Below, piece after piece: positions 55,033 to 63,006 of a DNA stretch of 64,000 nucleotides; position 1 is the first letter of the stretch, and the number at the start of each line of letters is the position of its first letter. The position numbers were made by a program, and so were the translations under genes. Location: contig NZ_CP036455.1 in the NCBI RefSeq assembly GCF_004323735.1, forward strand, positions 4,459,101-4,523,100. The letters run 5' to 3'. Origin of the DNA: Streptomonospora litoralis. Its GTDB lineage: Bacteria > Actinomycetota > Actinomycetes > Streptosporangiales > Streptosporangiaceae. The notes beneath the pieces were generated by a model that saw only the letters and a list, made by a program, of their open reading frames with translations, ran no database searches and was not told the DNA's origin.

Positions 55033-55779
55033 ATGGACCCGGACGCGACGCAGATTCTGAACAGGACCGCGGAATTCCCGGAATTCGGCGGCTCCGCTCC
55101 GTCCTGGGAGGCCGACGCGCGAGCCCGCCTCAGCGAGGCGGTCGAGCGCTTCACCCGGCCTCTGGGCGACCTGCTGGAGCGCGACGCGAACGAAGGCGAC
55201 ACCCGGCTGCTGGTCACCGATTTCCTCAGTGAGGGCCTCAATTTCGACAAATACGGGGACCTCACCACCGAATACCGGACCAAGGGCGAATCCGTCGATT
55301 ACGGAATCTCCTTGGACGAGGAACTCTTCGCCTTCATCGAAGTGAAACCCTGCGGCACCGAGCTCGACGCCCGGAATCTGCGGCAGGCGAAGCTGCACGC
55401 CGCCGCCGAAGGCGTCGCGTGGGTCGTCCTCACCAACGGCCGGATCTGGCAGGCGCACCACGTCGGCGACGGCGAAGAGGGCACCGGTCTGGTCGTCGAC
55501 GTCGACCTGCTCGCCGACACCACTCGGGAGGCGCGCGTCGACGCACTCCTCCCGCTGTCGCGCGACGCCGTAGCCGCCGGCCGCCTGGAGGACCTGCGCG
55601 CCTGGCGCGCCGCCCTGGAGCCCGAGCCGCTGGCCGAGGTCCTGCGCAGCGAGCCGATCGCCACTGCGATCCGCGCGGAGATACGCCGCCGCACGGGCCA
55701 CGTCGGCCACCTCCACGACTTGGACGAGGTAGGCCGCGCCCTGTCCGAGGGCGTCGTCGACCGCCGCCTGCAGCCCTGA
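55033..55779 (+). CDS. Stand-alone HsdR-N-terminal-like (PD-(D/E)XK) protein
   Basis: Resembles the N-terminal nuclease domain of type I restriction subunit HsdR as found in small free-standing proteins. Visible features are VTDFLSEGLNFDKYGDLTTE, VDYGISLDEELFAFIEVKP (Asp ... Glu-x-Lys nuclease motif) and ARNLRQAKLHAAAEGVAWVV, plus VVLTNGRIWQAHHV. 248 residues. No HsdM, HsdS or helicase is encoded nearby, so restriction is unlikely. DNA-nuclease activity is possible since E-V-K is intact. The C-terminal 80 residues are helical. Start chosen to fit the promoter; a longer frame begins at 54832. Confidence 0.75.
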   Translation: MDPDATQILNRTAEFPEFGGSAPSWEADARARLSEAVERFTRPLGDLLERDANEGDTRLLVTDFLSEGLNFDKYGDLTTEYRTKGESVDYGISLDEELFAFIEVKPCGTELDARNLRQAKLHAAAEGVAWVVLTNGRIWQAHHVGDGEEGTGLVVDVDLLADTTREARVDALLPLSRDAVAAGRLEDLRAWRAALEPEPLAEVLRSEPIATAIRAEIRRRTGHVGHLHDLDEVGRALSEGVVDRRLQP

Positions 55780-56058
55780 CGGTGGCGCCTGCGTAGCGCA
55801 CACCCGCGGCATGCCCGCGGCGGCGTGGCCGGCGGACACCACAGACGGATCGCGTACACGGCGCCGTCGGGGACGTCCGCGGCATTCGGCGGAGGAATGC
55901 GGATATTCCGCAACCTCGATGCGATTATGACGCAAAGTGGCCGCCCGGTTACACAATCATCACTCCCTGTTTCCCATGCCCCCTCTTTCGCCGAGCGTGC
56001 TCACTCGCGTATCAATCTGTAGTCACCCCGTACAGCCACCCCGGGAAGGGAATCCCCC

Positions 56059-56697
56059 ATGGGTCACCCCGCTCGCCCCGCCCGCCGCGCCGTGCAGTCC
56101 GCCATCGCCGCCTCGGCCGCCGGTGTGCTCACCCTCCTCGGCACCGGGATCGCCAACGCCGCCGCTCTGCCGCCCGGCGAGCTGCGCCGGGTCACCGACG
56201 ACTACCTTTACGGCGTGTCGCTGAGCAGCTTCATCAGCATCCGCAGCCAGGCGCCCTACGACGACCAGCTCGACTGGAGCAGCGATTCCTGCAGCTGGTC
56301 GCCCGACCAGCCGATCGGATACGACTTCGACCCCGGCTGCAAGCGGCACGACTTCGGATACCGCAATTACAAACTGCAGAACCGGTTCACCGAGGCCGAA
56401 CGGCTGAACATCGACCGGAACTTCCGCGACGACCTGTACGGAATCTGCGACGGCGATTGGCTGTGCCAGGGCACCGCCGACATCTACTACAACGCCGTCC
56501 GCCAGTTCGGCGCCCTGAGCGCAGACACCGCGGCGGCACTGCGCGCCGGTGGCGTGCGTGAGCAGACCCGCGAGCTGGTCGCCGTGCACGAGGAGCTGGA
56601 GCGGGCCGACACCGGCAGCGAGGCCGAGCGCCTCATCACCGACTTCGAGCAGGAGAACGGCGTCCGGATCAAGCAGGAGTACCCGGTCGGCCGCTGA
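56059..56697 (+). CDS. Secreted prokaryotic phospholipase A2
   Basis: Small exported enzyme hydrolysing sn-2 ester bonds of phospholipids. A signal peptide ends near residue 35 (TGIANAA). The catalytic motif is CKRHDFGYRNY near residue 95, with the His-Asp pair typical of bacterial PLA2. Cys residues (SCSW, PGC, GIC, LC) would form two disulfides as in Streptomyces violaceoruber PLA2. At 212 residues it is longer than the roughly 150-residue norm through a Glu-rich helical C-terminal extension. ATG follows GGGAAGGGA. Confidence 0.9.
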   Translation: MGHPARPARRAVQSAIAASAAGVLTLLGTGIANAAALPPGELRRVTDDYLYGVSLSSFISIRSQAPYDDQLDWSSDSCSWSPDQPIGYDFDPGCKRHDFGYRNYKLQNRFTEAERLNIDRNFRDDLYGICDGDWLCQGTADIYYNAVRQFGALSADTAAALRAGGVREQTRELVAVHEELERADTGSEAERLITDFEQENGVRIKQEYPVGR

Positions 56698-56849
56698 GCC
56701 GGAACACCCGGGGCAGGCCGCCCACCGCCCCCATCGGCCCGCGCGCCGCATCGCGCGTCCCGCGGCTGATGGCCGACCTACCGCCGGCGATGCCCCGAGC
56801 GGATCCGGGGACGGGCCTGGGCCGCCCGTATGGCCCCGGGACGACGTAA

Positions 56850-56875
56850 GGGCCGGGCCCGCACGGACCCGGCCC
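56850..56875. terminator. Bidirectional terminator between PLA2 and the glycosidase
   Basis: 8-bp stem GGGCCGGG/CCCGGCCC with a 10-base loop, between convergent genes and 16 bases from the glycosidase stop. Confidence 0.5.
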
Positions 56876-56891
56876 GTTCAGCGGCGGGCGG

Positions 56892-58607
56892 TCACGACAG
56901 CGTGATGCTGTCCAGTTCGGCGTATCCGGTGCCGCCGCCGAAGCCGGGGGAGCCCTTCGCCAACCGGATGACGTTGTATCCGGCCTCCAGGGAGACGGTC
57001 ACGTCGGTGGTGCCGAATTCGCCCCATCCCCCCGTCGGTTCGTAGGAGACCGTGGACCACGCGCCGCCGTTGTAGGCCAGGCCGTGGGTGGAGGCCGCCC
57101 CCGTACCGTTGGCGTACCTGACGGTCATCGTGTAGTCGCGGCTCTCGGGCACGTTCGCGGTGAAGTCCACGAAGGAGTCCGAGCGCATGTCGGCGCTTCC
57201 GTCGATTCTGCCGACGTAGTACCCGTTCGACGCACTGCCCGAGGAGAGGGTCTCGGCGTTGACCACCGTGGCGTTCTCCGCCTCGTAGACCTGCTGCCAA
57301 GAGGAGGTGGGTCCGTCGGCGGGGGTGACCAGTAGTTGGTAGGCGCCTTCGGCGTTCATGCCCTCGATGGGGACGGTGATCGAACCGCTGTCGACCTGCA
57401 TCGTCGTGTCGGTCACGACCGTGGGCGAGGACACGCGGGTGTGCCGGCCCGAGCCCGGGGTGGAACGGACTTCGACGTCGACCGCGGAGCCGAATCCCTC
57501 AAGCCCCTCGACCCGGACGGTGTTGTCGCCCCAATCGCCGCCGAAGACCGTGTTCACGATCTTCCTACTGGAGTCGTAGGAGGTCACGCCGTCGATCCAG
57601 CTGTCGGGCGTGGTGCGCACGATGTTGCCGGACATCGCTCCGTACCAGCGGTACGCCCAGTAGGAGGCGGTCGGCTCTCCGTTCAAAGTGAACAACCCGT
57701 TGAACGTGCCGGGTTCGTACCAGAACGCGCGGTGCGCCTCGCGCGCTCCGTGGCGCTCCAGAACGCTGATCCAGTGGACCGCCACACTCGGGATGTCCAT
57801 CTGGTTGCGGCTGTTGTACTCGTTGATCGCGATCGGGCGCGGCGCGACGCCCAGCTGCTCCTCGATCGCGCGGTAGTCGGCGACGTGGTCGTCGAAGGAG
57901 TCCCACTGCATGTCACCGAGTTCGTGCCAGACGATCACGTCGGGCAGTGTGCCGGTGTCGCGGGCGTGCCGCATGAATTCGAGCATCCGCTCATGCTCGT
58001 AGTGCGCCCAGCTCGGGCCGACGATGGGGGTGGTGTCGTCCAGCGACCGCACGAGGCGGAAAGTGCGGGTCCAGCCGTCCAGGAAGGAGCCGGCGGCCTC
58101 GGTGTCCCAGGTCCAGCCGGGCTCGTTCCACAGCTCGTAGCCGCGGATGTTGGTCGTCCCGGTCGCGGCCAGTCTCTCGTGGACGATCCCGGTGACCTTC
58201 TGCTCCCAGTCGTTCCAGCCCTGCCACTGATAGGGGAAGTCGGGATAGATGTCCGGGAGCCGGATGAACTGCTGGGCGCCGGCCCGCGTGATGTTCGGGC
58301 CGGCCTCAAGGGCGCCGCAGCACGGTTCGGTGGCGCCGTTGGGCAGGTGGGTGGTTCCGGGCGGAGGCTGGGTGAAGCTCGTCGGATTCAGCGGCAGCAG
58401 CATGCCGGTACTCGGCTGCGTGTCGGACGCGACGCCGTAGAGGCCGCCCGAGGCGACCTGCGTTGCGGGGCGCACGACCTCGCCGACGTCCACGGTCAGG
58501 GTCAGGCCGGCGGCGGAAGCCGGACCGGCGGGGGCGACCATGACGGTGCCCGCGGCAAGAGTGAGGAGGGATAGGCGCGTCAACGCTCGGTGTGCGGTGC
58601 GACGCAT
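56892..58607 (-). CDS. Secreted clan-A glycoside hydrolase (GH39-like) with C-terminal CBM
   Basis: Signal peptide (residues 1-32, ending ASA), then a (beta/alpha)8 catalytic domain. GYELWNEPGW near residue 155 carries the acid/base Glu and PIAINEYNSRN near residue 265 the nucleophile Glu, as in GH39 and neighbours. A beta-sandwich linker follows around residues 350-420. The last 130 residues (YEAENATVVNAETL ... YAELDSITLS) are a CBM6/CBM35-type module. Exact family and substrate are uncertain. Divergent pairing with a LacI regulon that includes GH127 suggests an arabinose-containing polymer or glycoprotein. Start follows AAGGAG. Confidence 0.82.
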   Translation of the reverse strand: MRRTAHRALTRLSLLTLAAGTVMVAPAGPASAAGLTLTVDVGEVVRPATQVASGGLYGVASDTQPSTGMLLPLNPTSFTQPPPGTTHLPNGATEPCCGALEAGPNITRAGAQQFIRLPDIYPDFPYQWQGWNDWEQKVTGIVHERLAATGTTNIRGYELWNEPGWTWDTEAAGSFLDGWTRTFRLVRSLDDTTPIVGPSWAHYEHERMLEFMRHARDTGTLPDVIVWHELGDMQWDSFDDHVADYRAIEEQLGVAPRPIAINEYNSRNQMDIPSVAVHWISVLERHGAREAHRAFWYEPGTFNGLFTLNGEPTASYWAYRWYGAMSGNIVRTTPDSWIDGVTSYDSSRKIVNTVFGGDWGDNTVRVEGLEGFGSAVDVEVRSTPGSGRHTRVSSPTVVTDTTMQVDSGSITVPIEGMNAEGAYQLLVTPADGPTSSWQQVYEAENATVVNAETLSSGSASNGYYVGRIDGSADMRSDSFVDFTANVPESRDYTMTVRYANGTGAASTHGLAYNGGAWSTVSYEPTGGWGEFGTTDVTVSLEAGYNVIRLAKGSPGFGGGTGYAELDSITLS

Positions 58608-58674
58608 GGGGTGACTCCTTGTCGGACGTGTCGCATATGTGTGACTCCCCGTATGCAGAACCCCGTATAGGCGG

Positions 58675-58734
58675 CGAACCGGTTCGACGCCCTTTTCGCT
58701 CGCAGACGCTAGTTTCGAACGGTGTTCGCCACAA
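58675..58734 (-). promoter_or_regulatory. Glycosidase promoter with LacI operator sites
   Basis: On the minus strand TTGTGG and TAGCGT are separated by 17 bases (58734-58706). The spacer contains an imperfect operator CGAAC-GGT-GTTCG (58716-58728), and a perfect CGAACCGGTTCG lies at 58675-58686 just downstream of the expected start of transcription. Confidence 0.65.
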
Positions 58735-58784
58735 GACCCCTATCGCAACAAAGCTTTGATCTGCGGTTATTAGTTGACACCGGG

Positions 58785-58826
58785 TTTACACCCGAGAAAC
58801 GTCGGGCTATGGTTCGAACCGGTTCG
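58785..58826 (+). promoter_or_regulatory. lacI-operon promoter with adjoining operator
   Basis: TTTACA, 17-bp spacer, TATGGT (58785-58813), followed directly by the perfect 12-bp palindrome CGAACCGGTTCG at 58815-58826. Identical to the operator at 58675, so autoregulation together with the divergent glycosidase is likely. Confidence 0.75.
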
Positions 58827-58848
58827 CACGGAACAAGGGAGACAAGTC

Positions 58849-59871
58849 ATGGTCACCATCGGGGACGTCGCCCGCGTCGCAGGCGTGGCGCGCTCGACCG
58901 CCTCCTACGCCCTCAGCGGCAGGCGTGCCGTCTCCGACGAGGTGCGCGAGCGGGTCCGCCAGGCGGCGTCCGAGCTGGGCTACGCCCCCAACGCCGGAGC
59001 CCGGGCTTTGGCCACCTCCCAGACCAGGGTGATCGGCCTATTGGCCCAGTTCCTGCCCGACGAATTCGCGCCGGCGATGCTGCAGTACATCCAGGGCGTC
59101 GCCAACACCGCTCGCGACGCCGGATACGACATCCTGCTCAGCTCGGACCCGGACGGGCCCACGGCCCTCAAGCGGATCACCGACTCGCGCATGGTCGACG
59201 GCGTCGTCCTGCTCAACGTCGCCGATCAGGACGACCGCCTGCCGGTGCTGCGGGCCGCAGCGCAGCCCGGCGCGCTTGTGGGCCTGCCCGGCGACTGCAC
59301 CGGCGTGGACGTGTTCGATCTCGACTTCGAGGAATCCGGCCGCAGCATGGTGGCCCACCTGCACGCCCGCGGACACCGTGAACTGATTCTGGTCTCGCAG
59401 CCCGAGCATGTGATCGAACGCGGCGGCGCCTACGTCTGGCGCCTCCAGAACACCGCGCTCGAGACCGCCGCCGCCCGCGACGTCACTCTGCACGCGGTCT
59501 ACGGTTCCTCGGCCCAGCCCGAAATCGGGCGCGAACTGCATGCCCTCCTCGACGCCCATCCGAACGCCACCGGGCTCCTGCTCAACAACGAGGCCGCCGC
59601 GGCGGCACTGCCCACCGTCATGCACGAACGCAACCTGTCGGCGCCCGACGACCTGTCCGTCATCGGGCGCTACTCCGACGAATTCGCCCGGACATTCTCG
59701 CTGCCGTTTTCCTCGATCGAGAGCGCCCCCGACCGGCTCGGGCGCATGGCCGTGCGCCAACTCGTACGCCGGATCGAGCAGGAGACCCCCGCGGACGCCC
59801 CCCACGTAGTGCGGTTCATCTCGCCGGATCTGGTGGATCGGGGCAGCACCGCCCCGCCGCCTGCGACGTGA
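58849..59871 (+). CDS. LacI-family transcriptional regulator
   Basis: Sugar-responsive repressor. The N-terminal helix-turn-helix is TIGDVARVAGVARSTASYAL with the hinge helix at ARALATSQ. The periplasmic-binding-protein-like effector domain spans residues 60-330. 340 residues. ATG preceded by AAGGGAG. The only regulator of this region and transcribed with the importer and GH127. The two perfect 12-mers in its upstream region are its probable operators. The hinge region and operator centre (CG) fit the family rule. Confidence 0.93.
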   Translation: MVTIGDVARVAGVARSTASYALSGRRAVSDEVRERVRQAASELGYAPNAGARALATSQTRVIGLLAQFLPDEFAPAMLQYIQGVANTARDAGYDILLSSDPDGPTALKRITDSRMVDGVVLLNVADQDDRLPVLRAAAQPGALVGLPGDCTGVDVFDLDFEESGRSMVAHLHARGHRELILVSQPEHVIERGGAYVWRLQNTALETAAARDVTLHAVYGSSAQPEIGRELHALLDAHPNATGLLLNNEAAAAALPTVMHERNLSAPDDLSVIGRYSDEFARTFSLPFSSIESAPDRLGRMAVRQLVRRIEQETPADAPHVVRFISPDLVDRGSTAPPPAT

Positions 59872-59927
59872 CCGACTCCCCCGGGCCGACCGTGCCGTGC
59901 CCGGGACCATTCAGGAAGGAACCCCCC

Positions 59928-61187
59928 ATGCTCCACAGCAGACGCACCCGTGCCACCCGCACCGTGTCGGCGAGCGTTGTCGCCGCATCGGTCGTCCTCG
60001 CCGGCGCGTGCTCGTCGGCCGGCACCGGCGGCGGCCACGAAGCCGACACCTACACGTGGTGGGACCCCTACCCGCAGCACCAGGAGGGCTCCGCCTGGGC
60101 GAAGCGCGTAAGCGACTGCGGCGAGCAGGCCGGCGTGCAGATCGAACGCACGCCCTCCGACACCACCGATCTGACCAACCGCGCCCTGCTCGCCGCCCAG
60201 GAGGGCACAAGCCCCGACATCATCCTGCTCGACAACCCCGCGCTGCCCACCCTGGCGGACACCGGCATGCTCGCAACCGTCGGTGAACTCGGCCTGGAGG
60301 TGGGCGACGTCGACAAGAACCTCCTGGCCCCGGGTGTCGTGGACGGCGAGACCTACGGCATCCCCATCGGAGCCAACACGCTGGGGCTCTACTACAACGC
60401 CGAGATACTGCAGGCCGCCGGTGTCGACCCGCAGTCGATCACCGACTGGAAGTCGCTGACGGACGCGCTCGCCGAGGTCACCGACAACGGCGACAACGGC
60501 ATCACCTTCGCCGCCATCGGCACAGAGGAGGGCTCCTTCCAGTTCCTGCCGTGGTTCTGGGGCTCCGGGGCCGAACTGCGCGATCTCGACTCGCCCGATG
60601 CGGCCGAGGCGCTGGAGCTGTGGAAAGGCTGGCTGCAGAAGGGCTATGCCCCCGACTCGGTGCTGACCAACTCCCAGAACACCACCTGGGAGGAGTTCTT
60701 GACCGGCGAATTCGCGTTCGGGGTGAACGGCACCTGGCAGGTCAACAGCGCCGCAGAAGCCGGATTCGACACCGGCGTCATCCAGATCCCGGCCCAGGAC
60801 GGAGGCGTGGCGCCCACACCGACCGGCGGAGAGTTCATCGTGGCCCCCCTGCAGACGGAGACCGACCGCTACGACGTCACCCGGCAGATCGTGGAGTGCA
60901 TGACCACGCCCAAGGGCTTCGTCGAGACGGCCACGACCTTCGCCTACTACATCCCGCCGACCACCGAGGGCCAGGAGGCGCTGCTGCAGGAGCAGCCCGA
61001 CCTCGAACCGTGGGTCCAGGCGGTGCGCGACGCCAAGGGCCGCACGAGCGACAACCTCGGCACCGACTACCCGAAGATCTCCGAGGCGATGTGGACCGCG
61101 GTGCAGAACGCGCTCTCGGGCTCGGCGACACCCTCCGAGGCCCTGGACCAGGCGCAGACCGAGGCCGAATCGGCTACCGGCGAATGA
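59928..61187 (+). CDS. Sugar ABC transporter substrate-binding lipoprotein
   Basis: Family-1 solute-binding protein for an oligosaccharide. Signal peptide with lipobox LAGAC near residue 27, then a Gly-rich linker. TWWDPYPQHQEGSAW, NTLGLYYNAEILQAAGVD and GEFAFGVNGTWQVN are typical conserved places. 419 residues. It follows GGAAGGA. The gene lies 56 bases after lacI, and its stop overlaps the next start as ATGA. Ligand is likely a short L-arabinose oligosaccharide, an inference from GH127 downstream. Confidence 0.92.
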   Translation: MLHSRRTRATRTVSASVVAASVVLAGACSSAGTGGGHEADTYTWWDPYPQHQEGSAWAKRVSDCGEQAGVQIERTPSDTTDLTNRALLAAQEGTSPDIILLDNPALPTLADTGMLATVGELGLEVGDVDKNLLAPGVVDGETYGIPIGANTLGLYYNAEILQAAGVDPQSITDWKSLTDALAEVTDNGDNGITFAAIGTEEGSFQFLPWFWGSGAELRDLDSPDAAEALELWKGWLQKGYAPDSVLTNSQNTTWEEFLTGEFAFGVNGTWQVNSAAEAGFDTGVIQIPAQDGGVAPTPTGGEFIVAPLQTETDRYDVTRQIVECMTTPKGFVETATTFAYYIPPTTEGQEALLQEQPDLEPWVQAVRDAKGRTSDNLGTDYPKISEAMWTAVQNALSGSATPSEALDQAQTEAESATGE

Positions 61188-62194
61188 CGAGGAATCTCCT
61201 GCACTCAGCCGCAACCTCGGTCGAACCGGCGAGGCGTGCGTCCGGCGGCGGTGCGGCGGGCCGAGCGCCCGCCGCACCGGCTCGGCGGCAGCAACGCCGC
61301 CGGTTCTTCCCGGGCGATCCGCAGCAGTGGAGCGCGGTCGGATTCGCCGTTCCCCTCCTGGCGTATCTGGTGGCGTTCTACGCCTACCCGCTGTGGCGGA
61401 ACATCGAGCTCAGCCTGCACGGCTACACCGTTCGGGCGTTCGTGCAAGGCGATCCCGAATTCGTCGGGTTTACGAACTACGTTGAGGTGTTCACCTCCGA
61501 CACCTTCCCGGTCGCCCTGTTCAACACGGTGGTGTTCACTCTGGTGTCGATCGCGTTCCAGTACGCGATCGGCCTGGTGCTGGCCGTGTTCTTCCGGGCG
61601 AACTTCCGGTTGTCCAGTGTGCTGCGTGCGCTGTTCCTGGTGCCGTGGCTGCTGCCGCTGATCGTGTCGTCGTCGACGTGGGCGTGGATGCTCAACAGCG
61701 AGAACGGGATCGTGAACTCGGTCATCGAGGCATTCGGCGGCCAGCAGATCAACTGGCTCACCTCGCCGGAGACCGCCCTGATCTCGGTGATCATCGCCAA
61801 CATCTGGCTGGGCATCCCGTTCAACCTGGTGATCCTGTACTCCGGTCTGCAGCAGATCCCCGGTGAGCTCTACGAGGCGGCGTCCCTGGACGGGGCCTCG
61901 GCTTGGCAGCGGTTCCGGCACATCACCTTTCCGCTGCTGCGCCCGGTCACCGCCATCACCCTGCTACTCGGGTTCATCTACACCCTCAAGGTGGTCGACG
62001 TCGTGTGGATCATGACGACCGGCGGACCGGGCGACGCGTCGCTCATCCTCGCCGTCTGGTCCTACCGCGAGGCATTCGGCACGGGCCAGCCGGAGTTCTC
62101 CCCGGCCGCCGCGATCGGCAATCTGCTGATCGTCCTCGCGCTGGTGTTCGGATTCATCCATCTGCGGATGCAGCGTTCCTGGGAGAGAAAATGA
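61184..62194 (+). CDS. Sugar ABC permease, MalF/UgpA-like
   Basis: Inner-membrane subunit with six transmembrane segments after a 50-residue Arg/Ala-rich cytoplasmic leader. EAA loop ELYEAASLDGASAWQRFRHI near residue 228. 336 residues. The leader is long for the family; a later start lacks a ribosome site. Overlaps both flanking genes by 4 bases. Confidence 0.93.
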   Translation: MTRNLLHSAATSVEPARRASGGGAAGRAPAAPARRQQRRRFFPGDPQQWSAVGFAVPLLAYLVAFYAYPLWRNIELSLHGYTVRAFVQGDPEFVGFTNYVEVFTSDTFPVALFNTVVFTLVSIAFQYAIGLVLAVFFRANFRLSSVLRALFLVPWLLPLIVSSSTWAWMLNSENGIVNSVIEAFGGQQINWLTSPETALISVIIANIWLGIPFNLVILYSGLQQIPGELYEAASLDGASAWQRFRHITFPLLRPVTAITLLLGFIYTLKVVDVVWIMTTGGPGDASLILAVWSYREAFGTGQPEFSPAAAIGNLLIVLALVFGFIHLRMQRSWERK

Positions 62195-63003
62195 CCGCCC
62201 GCCCCTGGTGGAAGACGGCGCTCGGAGTCGTGCTCACCGCGTTCATGCTGTTCCCCGTCTACTGGATGGTGAACGTGTCGCTGACGCGGACCCAGGATCT
62301 GCGCGGCACCCCGCGCTGGTTCCCCGCAGCCCCGACATTCGACGGCTACGCCTCCGCTCTGGCGCAGCAACTGCCGGCGCTGGGCACCAGCCTGGTGATC
62401 GGATTCGGCTGTGTCGCCCTGACCGTCGTGATCGCGGCTCCTGCCGGTTACGCACTCGCGATCCTCCGGCTGCGCGGCGGGCGCACACTGAACTTCCTGC
62501 TGCTGGCGGCCCAGATGATTCCGGCGGTGGTCATGGCCATGGGCTTCTACGCGGTCTATGTGAACCTGGGCCTGCTCAACACGGTCTGGGGCCTGATCGT
62601 GGCCGATTCGACGATCGCGGTCCCCTTCGGCGTGCTGCTGTACTCGACGTTCATGGCCGGCATCCCGCGCGAACTCGTCCAGGCCGCGCGCATCGACGGC
62701 GCCGGGGTGTGGCGCATCTTCCGCTCGATCGTGCTACCGGTCAGCAGGAACTCGACGGTCACCGTGTCGTTGTTCGCCTTCCTGTGGGCGTGGTCGGATT
62801 TCATCTTCGCCTCCACACTCAACCGGGCGGGAGAGTTCGTCCCGATCACGCTCGGCATCTACCGGTACATCGGAAACAACACCACCCAGTGGAACGCGAT
62901 CATGGCCACCGCCGTGGTGGCGTCCCTTCCCGCGGCGATCCTGCTGGTCGTCGCGCAACGCTACGTGGCCGCCGGAGTGACCGCCGGCGCAGTGAAGGAC
63001 TGA
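62191..63003 (+). CDS. Sugar ABC permease, MalG/UgpE-like
   Basis: Second channel subunit, six segments, EAA loop ELVQAARIDGAGVWRIFRSI near residue 155. 270 residues, preceded by GGGAGAG. No ATPase gene follows. As in many actinomycetes a shared MsiK-type ATPase encoded elsewhere probably powers this importer. Confidence 0.93.
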   Translation: MTARPWWKTALGVVLTAFMLFPVYWMVNVSLTRTQDLRGTPRWFPAAPTFDGYASALAQQLPALGTSLVIGFGCVALTVVIAAPAGYALAILRLRGGRTLNFLLLAAQMIPAVVMAMGFYAVYVNLGLLNTVWGLIVADSTIAVPFGVLLYSTFMAGIPRELVQAARIDGAGVWRIFRSIVLPVSRNSTVTVSLFAFLWAWSDFIFASTLNRAGEFVPITLGIYRYIGNNTTQWNAIMATAVVASLPAAILLVVAQRYVAAGVTAGAVKD

Positions 63004-63006
63004 TAA

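Noticed and set aside
55033-55779. Type I restriction-modification system
   Set aside because: Only an HsdR-N-like domain is present; no HsdM, HsdS or helicase.
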